From contig UQXE01000017.1 in NCBI GenBank assembly GCA_900544965.1, positions 1 through 41,644 on the forward strand: a stretch of 41,644 nucleotides of DNA, written 5' to 3'. Below the pieces are notes generated by a model. The model was given only the letters and a program-made list of their open reading frames with translations. It did no database searches and was not told the origin of the DNA. Shown here in pieces: positions 16,931 to 24,429 of the stretch. The first letter of the stretch is position 1. Every line of letters starts with the position of its first letter. A program made the position numbers and the translations under genes. Source of the stretch: an uncultured Eubacteriales bacterium. Lineage in GTDB: Bacteria; Bacillota; Clostridia; Christensenellales; CAG-138.

Positions 16931-17285
16931 GCGTGCCAATTAACATTTTGGGCTGGGAATACAGCGTAAGCCCATACCGGCGCGTACAGCGGTAAGCTGA
17001 ATAAGCAAAAACAACAACGCGGATCCATTTGGGGACTTGCGTTTAAATATACCTTTTCGTATTTCGAAGATAATCCCCTTTCTCAATTCCTATGCCGAGC
17101 ACCCTCGCCGCCCTAACCAATCAGTCCATCCGCCGCTAAAACTTGTTATAAAACTGTCGATTGCGGAGCGGTTGGCGCTGTAATAGGTTTTCCCGCCGGA
17201 CAGCTCGGCCGTAACGAAGCCCGCGGAGAGCAGCTTTGACACATGATATGAAAGCGCGGGCCGCTGCAGGCCGAATTTATCGCAA
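16931..17285. repeat. Diverged direct duplication, left copy
   Basis: This block matches 19931-20287 at a constant offset of about 3000 nt. The outer part is diverged but alignable (GCGTGCCAAT versus GCCTGCCAAT, then AATAAGCAAAAA in both). The last 140 nt (17146-17285 against 20148-20287) are identical. Beyond 17285 similarity stops at once. The two copies bracket the exported-protein genes at 17464-19684. Confidence 0.85.
17111..17285 (-). pseudogene. 3' fragment of an ArsR-type regulator gene
   Basis: Encodes only the last 47 or so residues of the regulator at 20122-21237 (FGLQRPALSYHVSKLLSAGF onward to NRSAIDSFI), with the same DNA over 140 nt and then a divergent C-terminus. The upstream sequence that keeps the frame open to 17401 is unrelated to the regulator, has no ribosome binding site and lacks the first helices of the winged-helix domain. 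It is a duplicated gene remnant. A short chimeric product starting at 17401 cannot be ruled out but is unlikely to bind DNA. Confidence 0.75.
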
Positions 17286-17463
17286 GCATATTGGGATTTA
17301 AGCCCTTGGCGTACGCAATGCGCACTGTAAAAGCATATTTGAATTGGGATTAATAAACCGTATAAAAATGTATAATAATCATTATTTGCAAAAGACGACA
17401 TAGAGAGGAATTCTATTTACTGCTATACTGTACGCATTAAAAGACTGGAGATATTATTATGTT

Positions 17464-18834
17464 ATGAAAAGACTAGTTTCCATGCTAATTGCGCTGGCCT
17501 TCATATTTGCTGGGGCGGCGCCGCTGGCCGGCGCTGTTGATGAGCAAATCAGTACGAAAAACTATATAGACTTGATATATCAATATTATAGCGCGATAAA
17601 CGATAATGACTATAAGGCGTATCTTGCATCGTTAGGCGGCGTTTTCAAAACGGATATGATAATGGCATTGCCCATGCTCATTAAAGAGCAAATTGGGGTT
17701 GCCGTAATAAAGTCGGTTGACTTGAAATCGGTGCGGGTACTTGCCGATATAACCGAAACCGAATACTCCGAAACTCCAGACTTGCGGATGCAAAATACGG
17801 CAGGCTTACATCAGATAAAGGACATGAGGAACTATCTTGTTAAATGCGATATGGAGGTAAACAATGATAATGAGTACTTCTTTAACGGGACTAATTATGC
17901 AAGTATAGTATGTGGAGTGATTGATGGAGAATTGAAAATAATAGACAATAAACTTCCCCTGCCTGATGAGGTAGCTGAATTTGAGCCCGACAGGATACAG
18001 GTTTCGGATTACTTTAAAGTCCGTTTTCCGGATGAGAGCAGGGGGTTTTCCATATCGGATAAATTTAGTGGAGAATTTAAGGACGTTGCATCTTATAACG
18101 GGATTATGCCTACCAGCATAAAAGTACTGCGGGTATCAAAAAACAAAATAGAAACCCCTGAGTTCAAGCAGTATTGTCGTGTGGTAATGGTATGTGAGGA
18201 AGGCTATGAAAGCAGGCAGAAGGACTATAAGCAGGCTTTTGCGTTAGCTATTAAGCATTTTGGCTGGTATAGAGTGCTAAAGCCTCAGGGAGATTTGGGG
18301 TGTGATGTGAGGGACACTACAGACGACCAACTTTATAAACCAGAAGGAAAAAACCTGTCAGATTGGCCTACATGCGATAAAGCTATGCTTGATACCTGGA
18401 ACACTATTATGGTTAATTCCTCAAAACAGATATTTAAGCCTGAATATAGGAATGAAAAGGCAAACCTATATGCATATGGAGAAAAGAAATATCAAGGAAT
18501 TATGTATGAATGGCAGGTATGGAAAACGCTTGTGCCAAGAGGCATGAATTATATAGATGTGCTAAAATACTACTATAGCTATAATTCGAGCGGCGATGGG
18601 ACGGGAACTTCTGTTGGTGAAATCAGGGTTTGCCGCAATCATACTGGAAGCTATGTCAATATAACCCCCATTAATCATACCGTACAAACCTGCACAACAT
18701 GTAAAGTACATATCACCGAAGACCATACTTGGAAATTGCAGGGCAATAACCAGGTATGCACAAAATGCAGCTTTTCGATTACCGTGATGAGAATTCCTGA
18801 ACACCCGATGAATATTGTTAATTTGCCCGCTTAG
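17464..18834 (+). CDS. Secreted SpoIID-like protein with C-terminal zinc-ribbon-like tail
   Basis: 456 residues. Residues 1-24 are a signal peptide (basic start, hydrophobic core, AGA-V cleavage region). Residues 25 to about 240 are unfamiliar. About 265-340 resemble a SpoIID/LytB-type domain: a helix with QAFALAIKHFGWYRVL followed by GCDVRDTTDDQLY, comparable to the AVKAQAVAARTY and DTT-x-x-QVY segments of that family, some of which act on denuded peptidoglycan. The tail (about 405-440) has two CxxC pairs with histidines between them. The GGAG site is 13 nt from this ATG, and a two-codon reading frame (ATG TTA TGA, 17459-17467) ends on the start codon. The DNA is AT-richer than that of its neighbours. 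Confidence 0.65.
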   Translation: MKRLVSMLIALAFIFAGAAPLAGAVDEQISTKNYIDLIYQYYSAINDNDYKAYLASLGGVFKTDMIMALPMLIKEQIGVAVIKSVDLKSVRVLADITETEYSETPDLRMQNTAGLHQIKDMRNYLVKCDMEVNNDNEYFFNGTNYASIVCGVIDGELKIIDNKLPLPDEVAEFEPDRIQVSDYFKVRFPDESRGFSISDKFSGEFKDVASYNGIMPTSIKVLRVSKNKIETPEFKQYCRVVMVCEEGYESRQKDYKQAFALAIKHFGWYRVLKPQGDLGCDVRDTTDDQLYKPEGKNLSDWPTCDKAMLDTWNTIMVNSSKQIFKPEYRNEKANLYAYGEKKYQGIMYEWQVWKTLVPRGMNYIDVLKYYYSYNSSGDGTGTSVGEIRVCRNHTGSYVNITPINHTVQTCTTCKVHITEDHTWKLQGNNQVCTKCSFSITVMRIPEHPMNIVNLPA

Positions 18835-18871
18835 CCCTACAAGCCGACAGTAAAATAAGGAGAAAAGAGCA

Positions 18872-19684
18872 ATGAAAAAGACTTTAATAATTATAATAGC
18901 AATGTGTCTGATCTTTCTGTTCGGATGTACGGGCGGTCCGATTGTTCCAGCCGAAAAGCTTGACGTTCGGACGACAGGAAATCAAGAAGCGGGTAATACG
19001 CCTGAGCAAACGGACAGACCTTCTGTAGAGCCATCGCCAACAACCGCAAATGGAGTACGATATTGTTCCTTTCCAGATGAATATGCAAAGCTTGAGGAGT
19101 TTTTATTCGACTTTGGTTTTGGCGCTGAAAACTTTGAGGGTGAAACCATTTTGGAATCAGGGGCGACGCAACTGAAAAACGGCCTTTGGAGAAGTTCGTT
19201 TTATAGCGAGCCGCCAAAGCAAGCATATGTCTTTCTCTGTAAAACGCCGGATGAAGATATTCTTAAAGCAATGAATACGGATATCCCAGGCGGAGAAGAG
19301 CATCGAGTTGGCGGAAATGGTGTAAATGTGAGATTCATAGAAAGAAACCCTGAATATTTATCTGAAAACAATGAAAATGTACCAGCATATCTGGTTGATA
19401 AGGAATCGACCCTGATGGTGTTTATAGACGAAGCGCCATTGTTGCTTAACGGCTATGGAATGTCAAGGGTCGCATACCCAATAGCCTCGGAGGGCGGAAC
19501 AGCATACTCGCTGAGAAAATATATCGAATATGATTATGAACGTATTATACCGGATGTAAAAAAAGCAGGCGAGCCATATAGCGTATATGAGATATACTAC
19601 TGCGAAAACGAGATATTATGGTTTGAGCAGTTAAAGGATATAAACGAAGTGTTTGGAATTGGAAACTGGGCGTATAGGGAATAA
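18872..19684 (+). CDS. Lipoprotein of unknown function
   Basis: 270 residues starting with a lipoprotein signal (MKKTLIIIIAMCLIFLFGC, lipobox LFGC), then a disordered Thr/Pro/Glu-rich spacer to about residue 60 and a mixed alpha/beta domain without recognised motifs. AAGGAG precedes the ATG, and it begins 38 nt after the SpoIID-like gene, so the two are probably co-transcribed. After lipidation it would be anchored on the outer face of the membrane next to its partner. Like its neighbour it is AT-richer than the flanking genes and lies between the two duplicated blocks. Confidence 0.85.
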   Translation: MKKTLIIIIAMCLIFLFGCTGGPIVPAEKLDVRTTGNQEAGNTPEQTDRPSVEPSPTTANGVRYCSFPDEYAKLEEFLFDFGFGAENFEGETILESGATQLKNGLWRSSFYSEPPKQAYVFLCKTPDEDILKAMNTDIPGGEEHRVGGNGVNVRFIERNPEYLSENNENVPAYLVDKESTLMVFIDEAPLLLNGYGMSRVAYPIASEGGTAYSLRKYIEYDYERIIPDVKKAGEPYSVYEIYYCENEILWFEQLKDINEVFGIGNWAYRE

Positions 19685-19718
19685 ACCTTACTTTTGTTTA
19701 GGACGTTTCTGAGTGTCA

Positions 19719-19767
19719 ACCCCCAAAGAGCGGGTAAATGAGCATAGCTCACCCCTTATATGGGGGT
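19719..19767 (+). terminator. Nested hairpin terminator after the lipoprotein gene
   Basis: An outer 7-bp stem (ACCCCCA with TGGGGGT) encloses GGGT, TGAGC-ATA-GCTCA and CCC, giving an inner stem-loop. CTTGCGCTTTTT follows as a T-rich tail. It begins 35 nt after the lipoprotein stop. Apart from this and the duplicated block no feature is seen in 19685-20121. Confidence 0.65.
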
Positions 19768-19930
19768 CTTGCGCTTTTTAGTAACCAAGCAGTAGTAGGT
19801 GCAGTTGTTATATTCCTCAACCTTGGCCTTTATCGTGTCTTCTTCTATTTGCTTTTTATATCATACTATCGCCAAGGGCGGCGCGCGTCACACTTTTACA
19901 GCGTGACGCGGCGCGAATTTGTTTAAAGGC

Positions 19931-20287
19931 GCCTGCCAATCAACCTTTCTGACAGGGAGACAGCATAAGCTAGCGCATACCCGCGATATTGCCTAATAAG
20001 CAAAAAACAGTAACGGCGCAGATGGTCCAGAATAGGACCCGCGTCCAATATTCCCTTTTGTACATTAAGGCCGAAGATGCAATCTTGCAGCGGAGCGCTT
20101 CAGTTCGTCCTCAAAACTAAATCAGCTCATCTGGTCGTTAAAATTTCTTATAAAACTGTCGATTGCGGAGCGGTTGGCGCTGTAATAGGTTTTCCCGCCG
20201 GACAGCTCGGCCGTAACGAAGCCCGCGGAGAGCAGCTTTGACACATGATATGAAAGCGCGGGCCGCTGCAGGCCGAATTTATCGCAA
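19931..20287. repeat. Diverged direct duplication, right copy
   Basis: Right-hand partner of 16931-17285. It contains the spacer downstream of the intact ArsR-type regulator gene and the last part of its coding sequence; 20148-20287 is identical to 17146-17285. A hairpin (CGCGTCAC with GTGACGCG, about 19884-19910) stands just to the left, mirroring the hairpin left of the other copy. Confidence 0.85.
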
Positions 20288-21237
20288 AGCTCCTGACCGT
20301 AGGCTGTATGCGAACAGAGATAAAACAGTATTTCCAAACGGGTTTCGTCGGAAAGCGTCTTCATCTTTTCGCTCAGCCCGGCAAACGCGCTCTGGGGCTC
20401 GCCGCACAGGATATGCCGGCATATTCCCAGATACATGCGTCCCATAAAGGGCGAATCCGCGGGAGGGTCGCCCTCCTCCGGCCCGCTTCCGTCGTCGCTC
20501 TCGGTTACGGCGCATCTCCCGTCAAATCCAAAGAGCGTTGGAGAAATCTTCATTATATCTATGGAACCGAATATATTTCCAAAACGATCTTCAATTAGCG
20601 CCTCGCCGTCGTCGCCCGAATAGCGCGAATGAAAGTCCGCGACAAGGAAATCGTATCTTTCATGCTTTGCCATTATAATTTCAGCAGCTGGAAGGAGGAG
20701 GGAGGAAAGCTCCGCTATATGCCTTTCGTAGGACAGGGCGGCGTCCGCCAGCCTCCATTTGCTCTCAAAGGGGATTTGTAGCTTTTCAACGCGTCTCGAA
20801 TATTTTTCCATGCCGCTTTCGGCGCGGAATAGCGTTTCGCAGCTGCCGGCAAGCCCAAAGCAGAGATTATACATCCTCTCGGGCGCGCCGCATTCGCGAA
20901 GGTATTTAAAAAGCTCGTCAGGCGAATACTCAAGATGGTCAACCATTGGAAAATATATTAAAACCGAGCACAGGTTAAAACCAAAGAGGTCCATATCCCG
21001 CCCGTTTCCGAGCCGCTTAAAATATTTGGCAAGCAATTCATTGTCCACGGAAAGCCCGCAATCCAGTTCTCTTTCCAGTTCAACCACGGGACGGATCAAG
21101 GCTTCGATATCCGCTTCATGCCGCGGGCGCCGCTTTATAAGCTCGATCGCCCTTTTTTCGGTTTTCTCTCCGTTTAAGCGCCTAGAATAGTAGATCAGCG
21201 CTTCGGCAACGGGGTTTATATTAAACAGCTTTATCAT
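20122..21237 (-). CDS. ArsR-type winged-helix regulator with a long N-terminal domain
   Basis: 371 residues. The last 85 or so (about 288-368) form an ArsR-like winged helix: LSDETRLEILFYLCS, then LCDKFGLQRPALSYHVSKLL as the recognition helix and GKTYYSANR as the wing. The N-terminal 280 residues are mostly helical and of unknown role, possibly a ligand or dimerisation domain; no metal-binding CxC motif is visible. The ATG has GGAGG upstream. Its promoter (-35 at 21282-21287, -10 at 21259-21264) shares a 17-bp inverted repeat with the promoter of the facing surface-protein gene, so it probably controls both. The 3' end is duplicated at 17146-17285. Confidence 0.88.
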   Translation of the reverse strand: MIKLFNINPVAEALIYYSRRLNGEKTEKRAIELIKRRPRHEADIEALIRPVVELERELDCGLSVDNELLAKYFKRLGNGRDMDLFGFNLCSVLIYFPMVDHLEYSPDELFKYLRECGAPERMYNLCFGLAGSCETLFRAESGMEKYSRRVEKLQIPFESKWRLADAALSYERHIAELSSLLLPAAEIIMAKHERYDFLVADFHSRYSGDDGEALIEDRFGNIFGSIDIMKISPTLFGFDGRCAVTESDDGSGPEEGDPPADSPFMGRMYLGICRHILCGEPQSAFAGLSEKMKTLSDETRLEILFYLCSHTAYGQELCDKFGLQRPALSYHVSKLLSAGFVTAELSGGKTYYSANRSAIDSFIRNFNDQMS

Positions 21238-21258
21238 TAATAACCTCCGATAATCAAA

Positions 21259-21287
21259 ATTATCCTTTGGATAACTAGGATTGTCAA
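21259..21287 (-). promoter_or_regulatory. Sigma-A-type promoter of the ArsR-type regulator gene
   Basis: On the minus strand TTGACA (21287-21282) and GATAAT (21264-21259) are separated by exactly 17 nt. The -35 box is the inner edge of one arm of the inverted repeat at 21271-21317. Confidence 0.75.
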
Positions 21288-21317
21288 ATAAAAGTTTTTC
21301 TTGACAATCCTAGTTAT
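21271..21317. promoter_or_regulatory. 17-bp perfect inverted repeat, shared operator
   Basis: ATAACTAGGATTGTCAA and its exact complement are separated by 13 nt. Each arm contains the -35 box of one of the two divergent promoters, and a regulator bound here would cover both. The ArsR-type protein encoded at its left is the natural candidate. Confidence 0.8.
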
Positions 21318-21329
21318 TTGGTGTATACA
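21301..21329 (+). promoter_or_regulatory. Sigma-A-type promoter of the leucine-rich-repeat gene
   Basis: TTGACA (21301-21306), a 17-nt spacer and TATACA (21324-21329), about 70 nt upstream of the ATG of the surface protein. The -35 lies in the right arm of the inverted repeat. Confidence 0.75.
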
Positions 21330-21398
21330 TTATACTACGTAAAGAGTTTTAAAACAATATGTTTTAAATATTTTTAACAAACAGGAGGTAACACCATC

Positions 21399-22913
21399 AT
21401 GAAAACCCGACTAAAACTCTTTCCCACCGTGCTCGCGCTCATCTTTCTTTTGAGCGTATTTTCCTTGGGCGCAGCGGCCGACGTTAAGTACGACGCGCAC
21501 GATGTAGAAAAATTCCGCGCGTTTCTTGAGGAAACGGACGCTGATGGCATTACAAACGGCTCAAAGCTCAGCGCTTCCTATGATCCTGACGATCCCTCTA
21601 CCTGGACCGGCGATGGCGATGGATTCATCAAATACAAATACGGCGTGAACTGGAATGAGGATGGAAGGGCTGTCGCCTTCTATTGCGACGGTTACATCAA
21701 CGGCGTAGTGTACGGAGATTTTGATGTTTCAGGCTGCGACGCGCTTGAATATGTAAATATCTACGGAGCGGCCATCGAATCAGTGAACTTCGCCGGATGC
21801 ATCTCCCTAAGCGAACTAATTATGTATTATCCCGAAGTGCCTCTTGAGCGGATCGACTTAAGCACCAATACAGCGCTTACGAAGATTGTACTCAATAACA
21901 ACGCTCTTACGGAACTGGATTTAAGCGGGAATCCGAATCTTATTGAGATACTTGTGGAAGGCAATAAACTTTCCGAGCTGGATATTTCCAGCAATATGAA
22001 GCTTGCCCTTATCATGTGCGAGCGCAACAGCATTAAAGAGATCGATCTAACTGGCCACAGCGAACTCATCGAGCTTCACTGCAATTATAATGAGCTAACC
22101 TACCTTGATACATCCGAATGCCCCAAGCTTTATAACCTTCAAATCAACTATAATAGAATTGAAGCCATCGATTTAAGCCAAAACCCCGAGATAGCCGCCC
22201 TGGGCTGTGCTGGTAATGGCGTTAAGGAGCTAAGCGTAAGCGGCCTATCCGAGCTTTGGATGCTCGAATGCCAGGAAAACGAATTGACTTCATTGGATTT
22301 AAGGGATACCTGCATTCAGGATCTCTACTGCAATGATAACATGCTTGAAGAGATTCTCATTCCGGAAAACTCCAATGTGCAGTATCTTTATTGCCAAAAC
22401 AACCGCTTAAGCTCTCTCGACTTGGAAAACATGCCGAATCTGAGCGTGTTCAACGGCGACGGCAATCTGTTTGAGGAGTTGCTTATCAGTCTCAACTCAG
22501 ATGATTTCAGTTGTATAGGCAACCCTATGAGGCATATGAGCGTGCGGCACAATTCTGGAAGCCTTGAGCTGTTTGCGCAGGGCAATGGGGCGATAGGCGC
22601 TTATTATGATTACGATGTTCTGAAATACATCGCGAGGGCGGAAGCTGGCGATGGCGAAACATTCCTCGGCTGGTATGACGAAAACGGCAATCTCGCAAGC
22701 GAGGCGGCGGATTATGCGCTTGACAGCGCGGACAGCGCCTTATATGCAAGGTTCAGCGTCAACGTTATCGATCCTACCGAAGAGCCTGCCGATCCCGATC
22801 CTGACGACCCCACGCCACCGACTGCCGGCACGATAAGCCTTATCTGCATTGGCCTGGCCGTTGCCGCGGGCGGAGCGTCGGCAATGTTATTGCGCAGAAA
22901 GAGTGGGCGCTAA
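21399..22913 (+). CDS. Anchored leucine-rich-repeat surface protein
   Basis: 504 residues. A signal peptide (1 to about 27, ending LGAAAD) precedes a short domain and then about ten leucine-rich repeats (about residues 110-380) of the bacterial type in which LDLS-x-NP-x-L units alternate with LYC-x-NN-x-L units. A following domain with FLGWYDENGN (about 415-455) resembles InlB-type B repeats. A D/P/T-rich wall spacer leads to PPTAG, a hydrophobic helix (about 478-498) and RRKSGR. This looks like a cell-wall or membrane anchor, but PPTAG is not a standard LPXTG motif. AGGAGGT precedes the ATG. Likely role: adhesion or protein binding at the surface, repressed or induced through the facing ArsR-type regulator. 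Confidence 0.88.
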   Translation: MKTRLKLFPTVLALIFLLSVFSLGAAADVKYDAHDVEKFRAFLEETDADGITNGSKLSASYDPDDPSTWTGDGDGFIKYKYGVNWNEDGRAVAFYCDGYINGVVYGDFDVSGCDALEYVNIYGAAIESVNFAGCISLSELIMYYPEVPLERIDLSTNTALTKIVLNNNALTELDLSGNPNLIEILVEGNKLSELDISSNMKLALIMCERNSIKEIDLTGHSELIELHCNYNELTYLDTSECPKLYNLQINYNRIEAIDLSQNPEIAALGCAGNGVKELSVSGLSELWMLECQENELTSLDLRDTCIQDLYCNDNMLEEILIPENSNVQYLYCQNNRLSSLDLENMPNLSVFNGDGNLFEELLISLNSDDFSCIGNPMRHMSVRHNSGSLELFAQGNGAIGAYYDYDVLKYIARAEAGDGETFLGWYDENGNLASEAADYALDSADSALYARFSVNVIDPTEEPADPDPDDPTPPTAGTISLICIGLAVAAGGASAMLLRRKSGR

Positions 22914-22985
22914 GGGCCGGCTTTAGGGGCTTTTGCCCCAAATCCCGCCAAAGGGGACTTTTTGTAGTACGGCCATAAGGCCTTT

Positions 22986-23085
22986 CGTTAAGTGCTGTAC
23001 AGCACTTAACGAGATCAACCCGCAAAAATCGCCATGGGCGATTCGCTTCGTGCTATACAACACGAAGCGAGGTCAACCCGCAAAA
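22986..23085. repeat. Two tandem hairpin units with a common tail
   Basis: Unit 1 (22986-23027) is a perfect 26-bp palindrome (arms CGTTAAGTGCTGT) followed by AGATCAACCCGCAAAA. Unit 2 (23044-23085) has a 9-bp stem (CGCTTCGTG with CACGAAGCG) followed by AGGTCAACCCGCAAAA. The stems differ in sequence while the tails are conserved, which suggests compensatory change in a structured element. No gene is seen in 22914-23340. Confidence 0.6.
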
Positions 23086-23138
23086 CACGGCCTTGGGCTG
23101 CAAGCAGCTGTCAGGCCGTATTTTGCTATCAAGGTATC

Positions 23139-23168
23139 AAAAGGCCGGCATACATGCCGCCGGCTTTT
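23139..23168 (+). terminator. Probable terminator downstream of the surface-protein gene
   Basis: AAAA-G-GCCGGC and GCCGGCTTTT pair with one bulged base, leaving a T4 tail on the plus strand. It is 225 nt after the surface-protein stop, beyond the tandem hairpins, and could also act on transcripts entering from the right. Confidence 0.5.
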
Positions 23169-23283
23169 GATGGATTGTACTCTTTGAGGATGTATCCAAG
23201 TTGTCTACTCTGATTTTCGATGGATTGTAAAATTGGGGTGATATTTCAAAGCTTATACTATCCCCTGTGCGTTTTTTGGAGTT

Positions 23284-23315
23284 CTTAGAACCTTTTTTGC
23301 AAAAAAGGTTCTAAG
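23284..23315. repeat. 32-bp perfect palindrome, interspersed intergenic repeat (copy 2)
   Basis: Identical to 19-50 over the whole palindrome, and the flanks also match (TTTTTTGGAGTT before, GCCGCCGGAGGCA after). Both full copies lie just downstream of a minus-strand gene. A decayed relative is at 31050-31080. Probably a dispersed non-coding element that also serves as a terminator. Confidence 0.75.
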
Positions 23316-23340
23316 CCGCCGGAGGCAAAAACCAAGCGGC

Positions 23341-23988
23341 TTAAAGGCTGTCGCAGTATTGATCAATATTAAACAGCCCGTCTTTAACCCAGCTATCGCG
23401 AAGGTCTGAAAGCCATGCGTAACTCATGGCAATCTCCTCGTGGAACAGCAGCGTATTTCTGCTTTTATATAAAACCAGTGCGGGAGGCTCGTTTTCTTTA
23501 GAACTGTCGAACACATAAGCTGAACGACACAGCGTCAGCAGCTTGCCCAGATTGGCGTGCGAGCGGTGGTATCTTGATATGATTTTATCTTCAGGAACGT
23601 CATGGCCGCCCTCAAGGACGCGGCGTTTGACGCGGCGCACGTTTATTAACGGGTCGCATGTGGTAACATAATATGCATAAATGGGCATTTCGTTTTTTAT
23701 CGCAAGCTCAAACAGGCCCCATTTATAATCGGAGGACAGCACGGTTTCATAGGCCACGGATAGGCGCTTTAATAGACGATCGTTTACGATTTCCTGCGCC
23801 TTTACCATAGCGGCAAGGTTTCTTTGGTCGCTGTTTTGAATGCCGCAAATTGGCGCTTCCTTGGCTATGGAGTCGGCGCATACATACGGCGCTGATGGAT
23901 TGTCTTTCCACAGGGAATAAACCAGTGACGATTTGCCGCCGCCGTTTGGACCGGCAAAAACCGTAAAAGCATTGTCAAAGCACATCAT
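23341..23988 (-). CDS. Zeta-toxin-family P-loop kinase
   Basis: 215 residues with the zeta-toxin family signature: Walker A GPNGGGKSS (13-21), a catalytic-region aspartate in YVCADS (D39), E81 in YETVLSS, and the RRV-x-x-GGHDVPEDKI block (about 122-135) followed by RYHRSHANL. Plasmid zeta toxins phosphorylate UDP-N-acetylglucosamine and block cell-wall synthesis; chromosomal relatives of this size are less well understood and some may have housekeeping roles. A small gene ends 21 nt upstream and could encode a partner, but it is not a recognisable epsilon antitoxin. The start is one of two adjacent ATG codons with only a weak ribosome binding site, suggesting coupling to the upstream gene. 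Confidence 0.85.
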   Translation of the reverse strand: MMCFDNAFTVFAGPNGGGKSSLVYSLWKDNPSAPYVCADSIAKEAPICGIQNSDQRNLAAMVKAQEIVNDRLLKRLSVAYETVLSSDYKWGLFELAIKNEMPIYAYYVTTCDPLINVRRVKRRVLEGGHDVPEDKIISRYHRSHANLGKLLTLCRSAYVFDSSKENEPPALVLYKSRNTLLFHEEIAMSYAWLSDLRDSWVKDGLFNIDQYCDSL

Positions 23989-24009
23989 TTACCGTCCTGA
24001 GCATGGGCG

Positions 24010-24264
24010 CTACTTTACGTCCGTATGCTCGGCGTACAGCTTGTGGCAGAGTTTATCGCAAAACGTCTGAACCCTCTTTGTATCGTATGTCATCGTACGC
24101 GTAGAATTGAGCACAGCGCGTACGTCCGGCTCAATGGGCTTAAGATCGCGCAGCTGGGCGACTTTAGGCCGAACCCTCAGCACAGGACTCTTTCCGGCAC
24201 GCATAACTGGGCCTATGTTTCTCTTCATGTCATCACCGCTGTTTTTTATTAGTATGGTTTCCAT
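24010..24264 (-). CDS. Small basic protein upstream of the zeta-like kinase, possible antitoxin
   Basis: 84 residues, rich in K and R, with no recognised fold. A good AGGAG site precedes the ATG. It forms a two-gene unit with the zeta-like kinase 21 nt downstream, the usual order for antitoxin then toxin. The middle (PVLRVRPKVAQLRDLKPIEP) is proline-rich and probably extended, the C-terminal third helical. It has no similarity I can see to epsilon or PezA antitoxins. Function inferred from position only. Confidence 0.6.
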   Translation of the reverse strand: METILIKNSGDDMKRNIGPVMRAGKSPVLRVRPKVAQLRDLKPIEPDVRAVLNSTRTMTYDTKRVQTFCDKLCHKLYAEHTDVK

Positions 24265-24429
24265 AATCGCGCTCTCCTAAACAGTATTCAAATCAGTGAG
24301 GTTTTGACATAACAAAACCGAGAAACATTGCCCGCCGCAAGCCAAATCCAGCCATTTACGCTATTTATGCTGATAGCAGGCGCCCTTAGCAGACAAGTGG
24401 CGCCACCCACCGTATATATATTCTAACAT

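Noticed and set aside
17090..17401. A complete 103-residue regulator
   Set aside because: Only the C-terminal half matches the ArsR-type regulator; the first half is unrelated junction sequence without a ribosome binding site.
19738..19926. Plus-strand frame of 62 codons with a hydrophobic stretch
   Set aside because: It starts inside a terminator hairpin, has no ribosome binding site, and its end lies in the hairpin beside the duplicated block.
23169..23229. Pair of GATGGATTGTA repeats as attachment sites
   Set aside because: The repeats are only about 11 nt long and 50 nt apart, enclose no gene, and are not found at the phage-derived set's edges.
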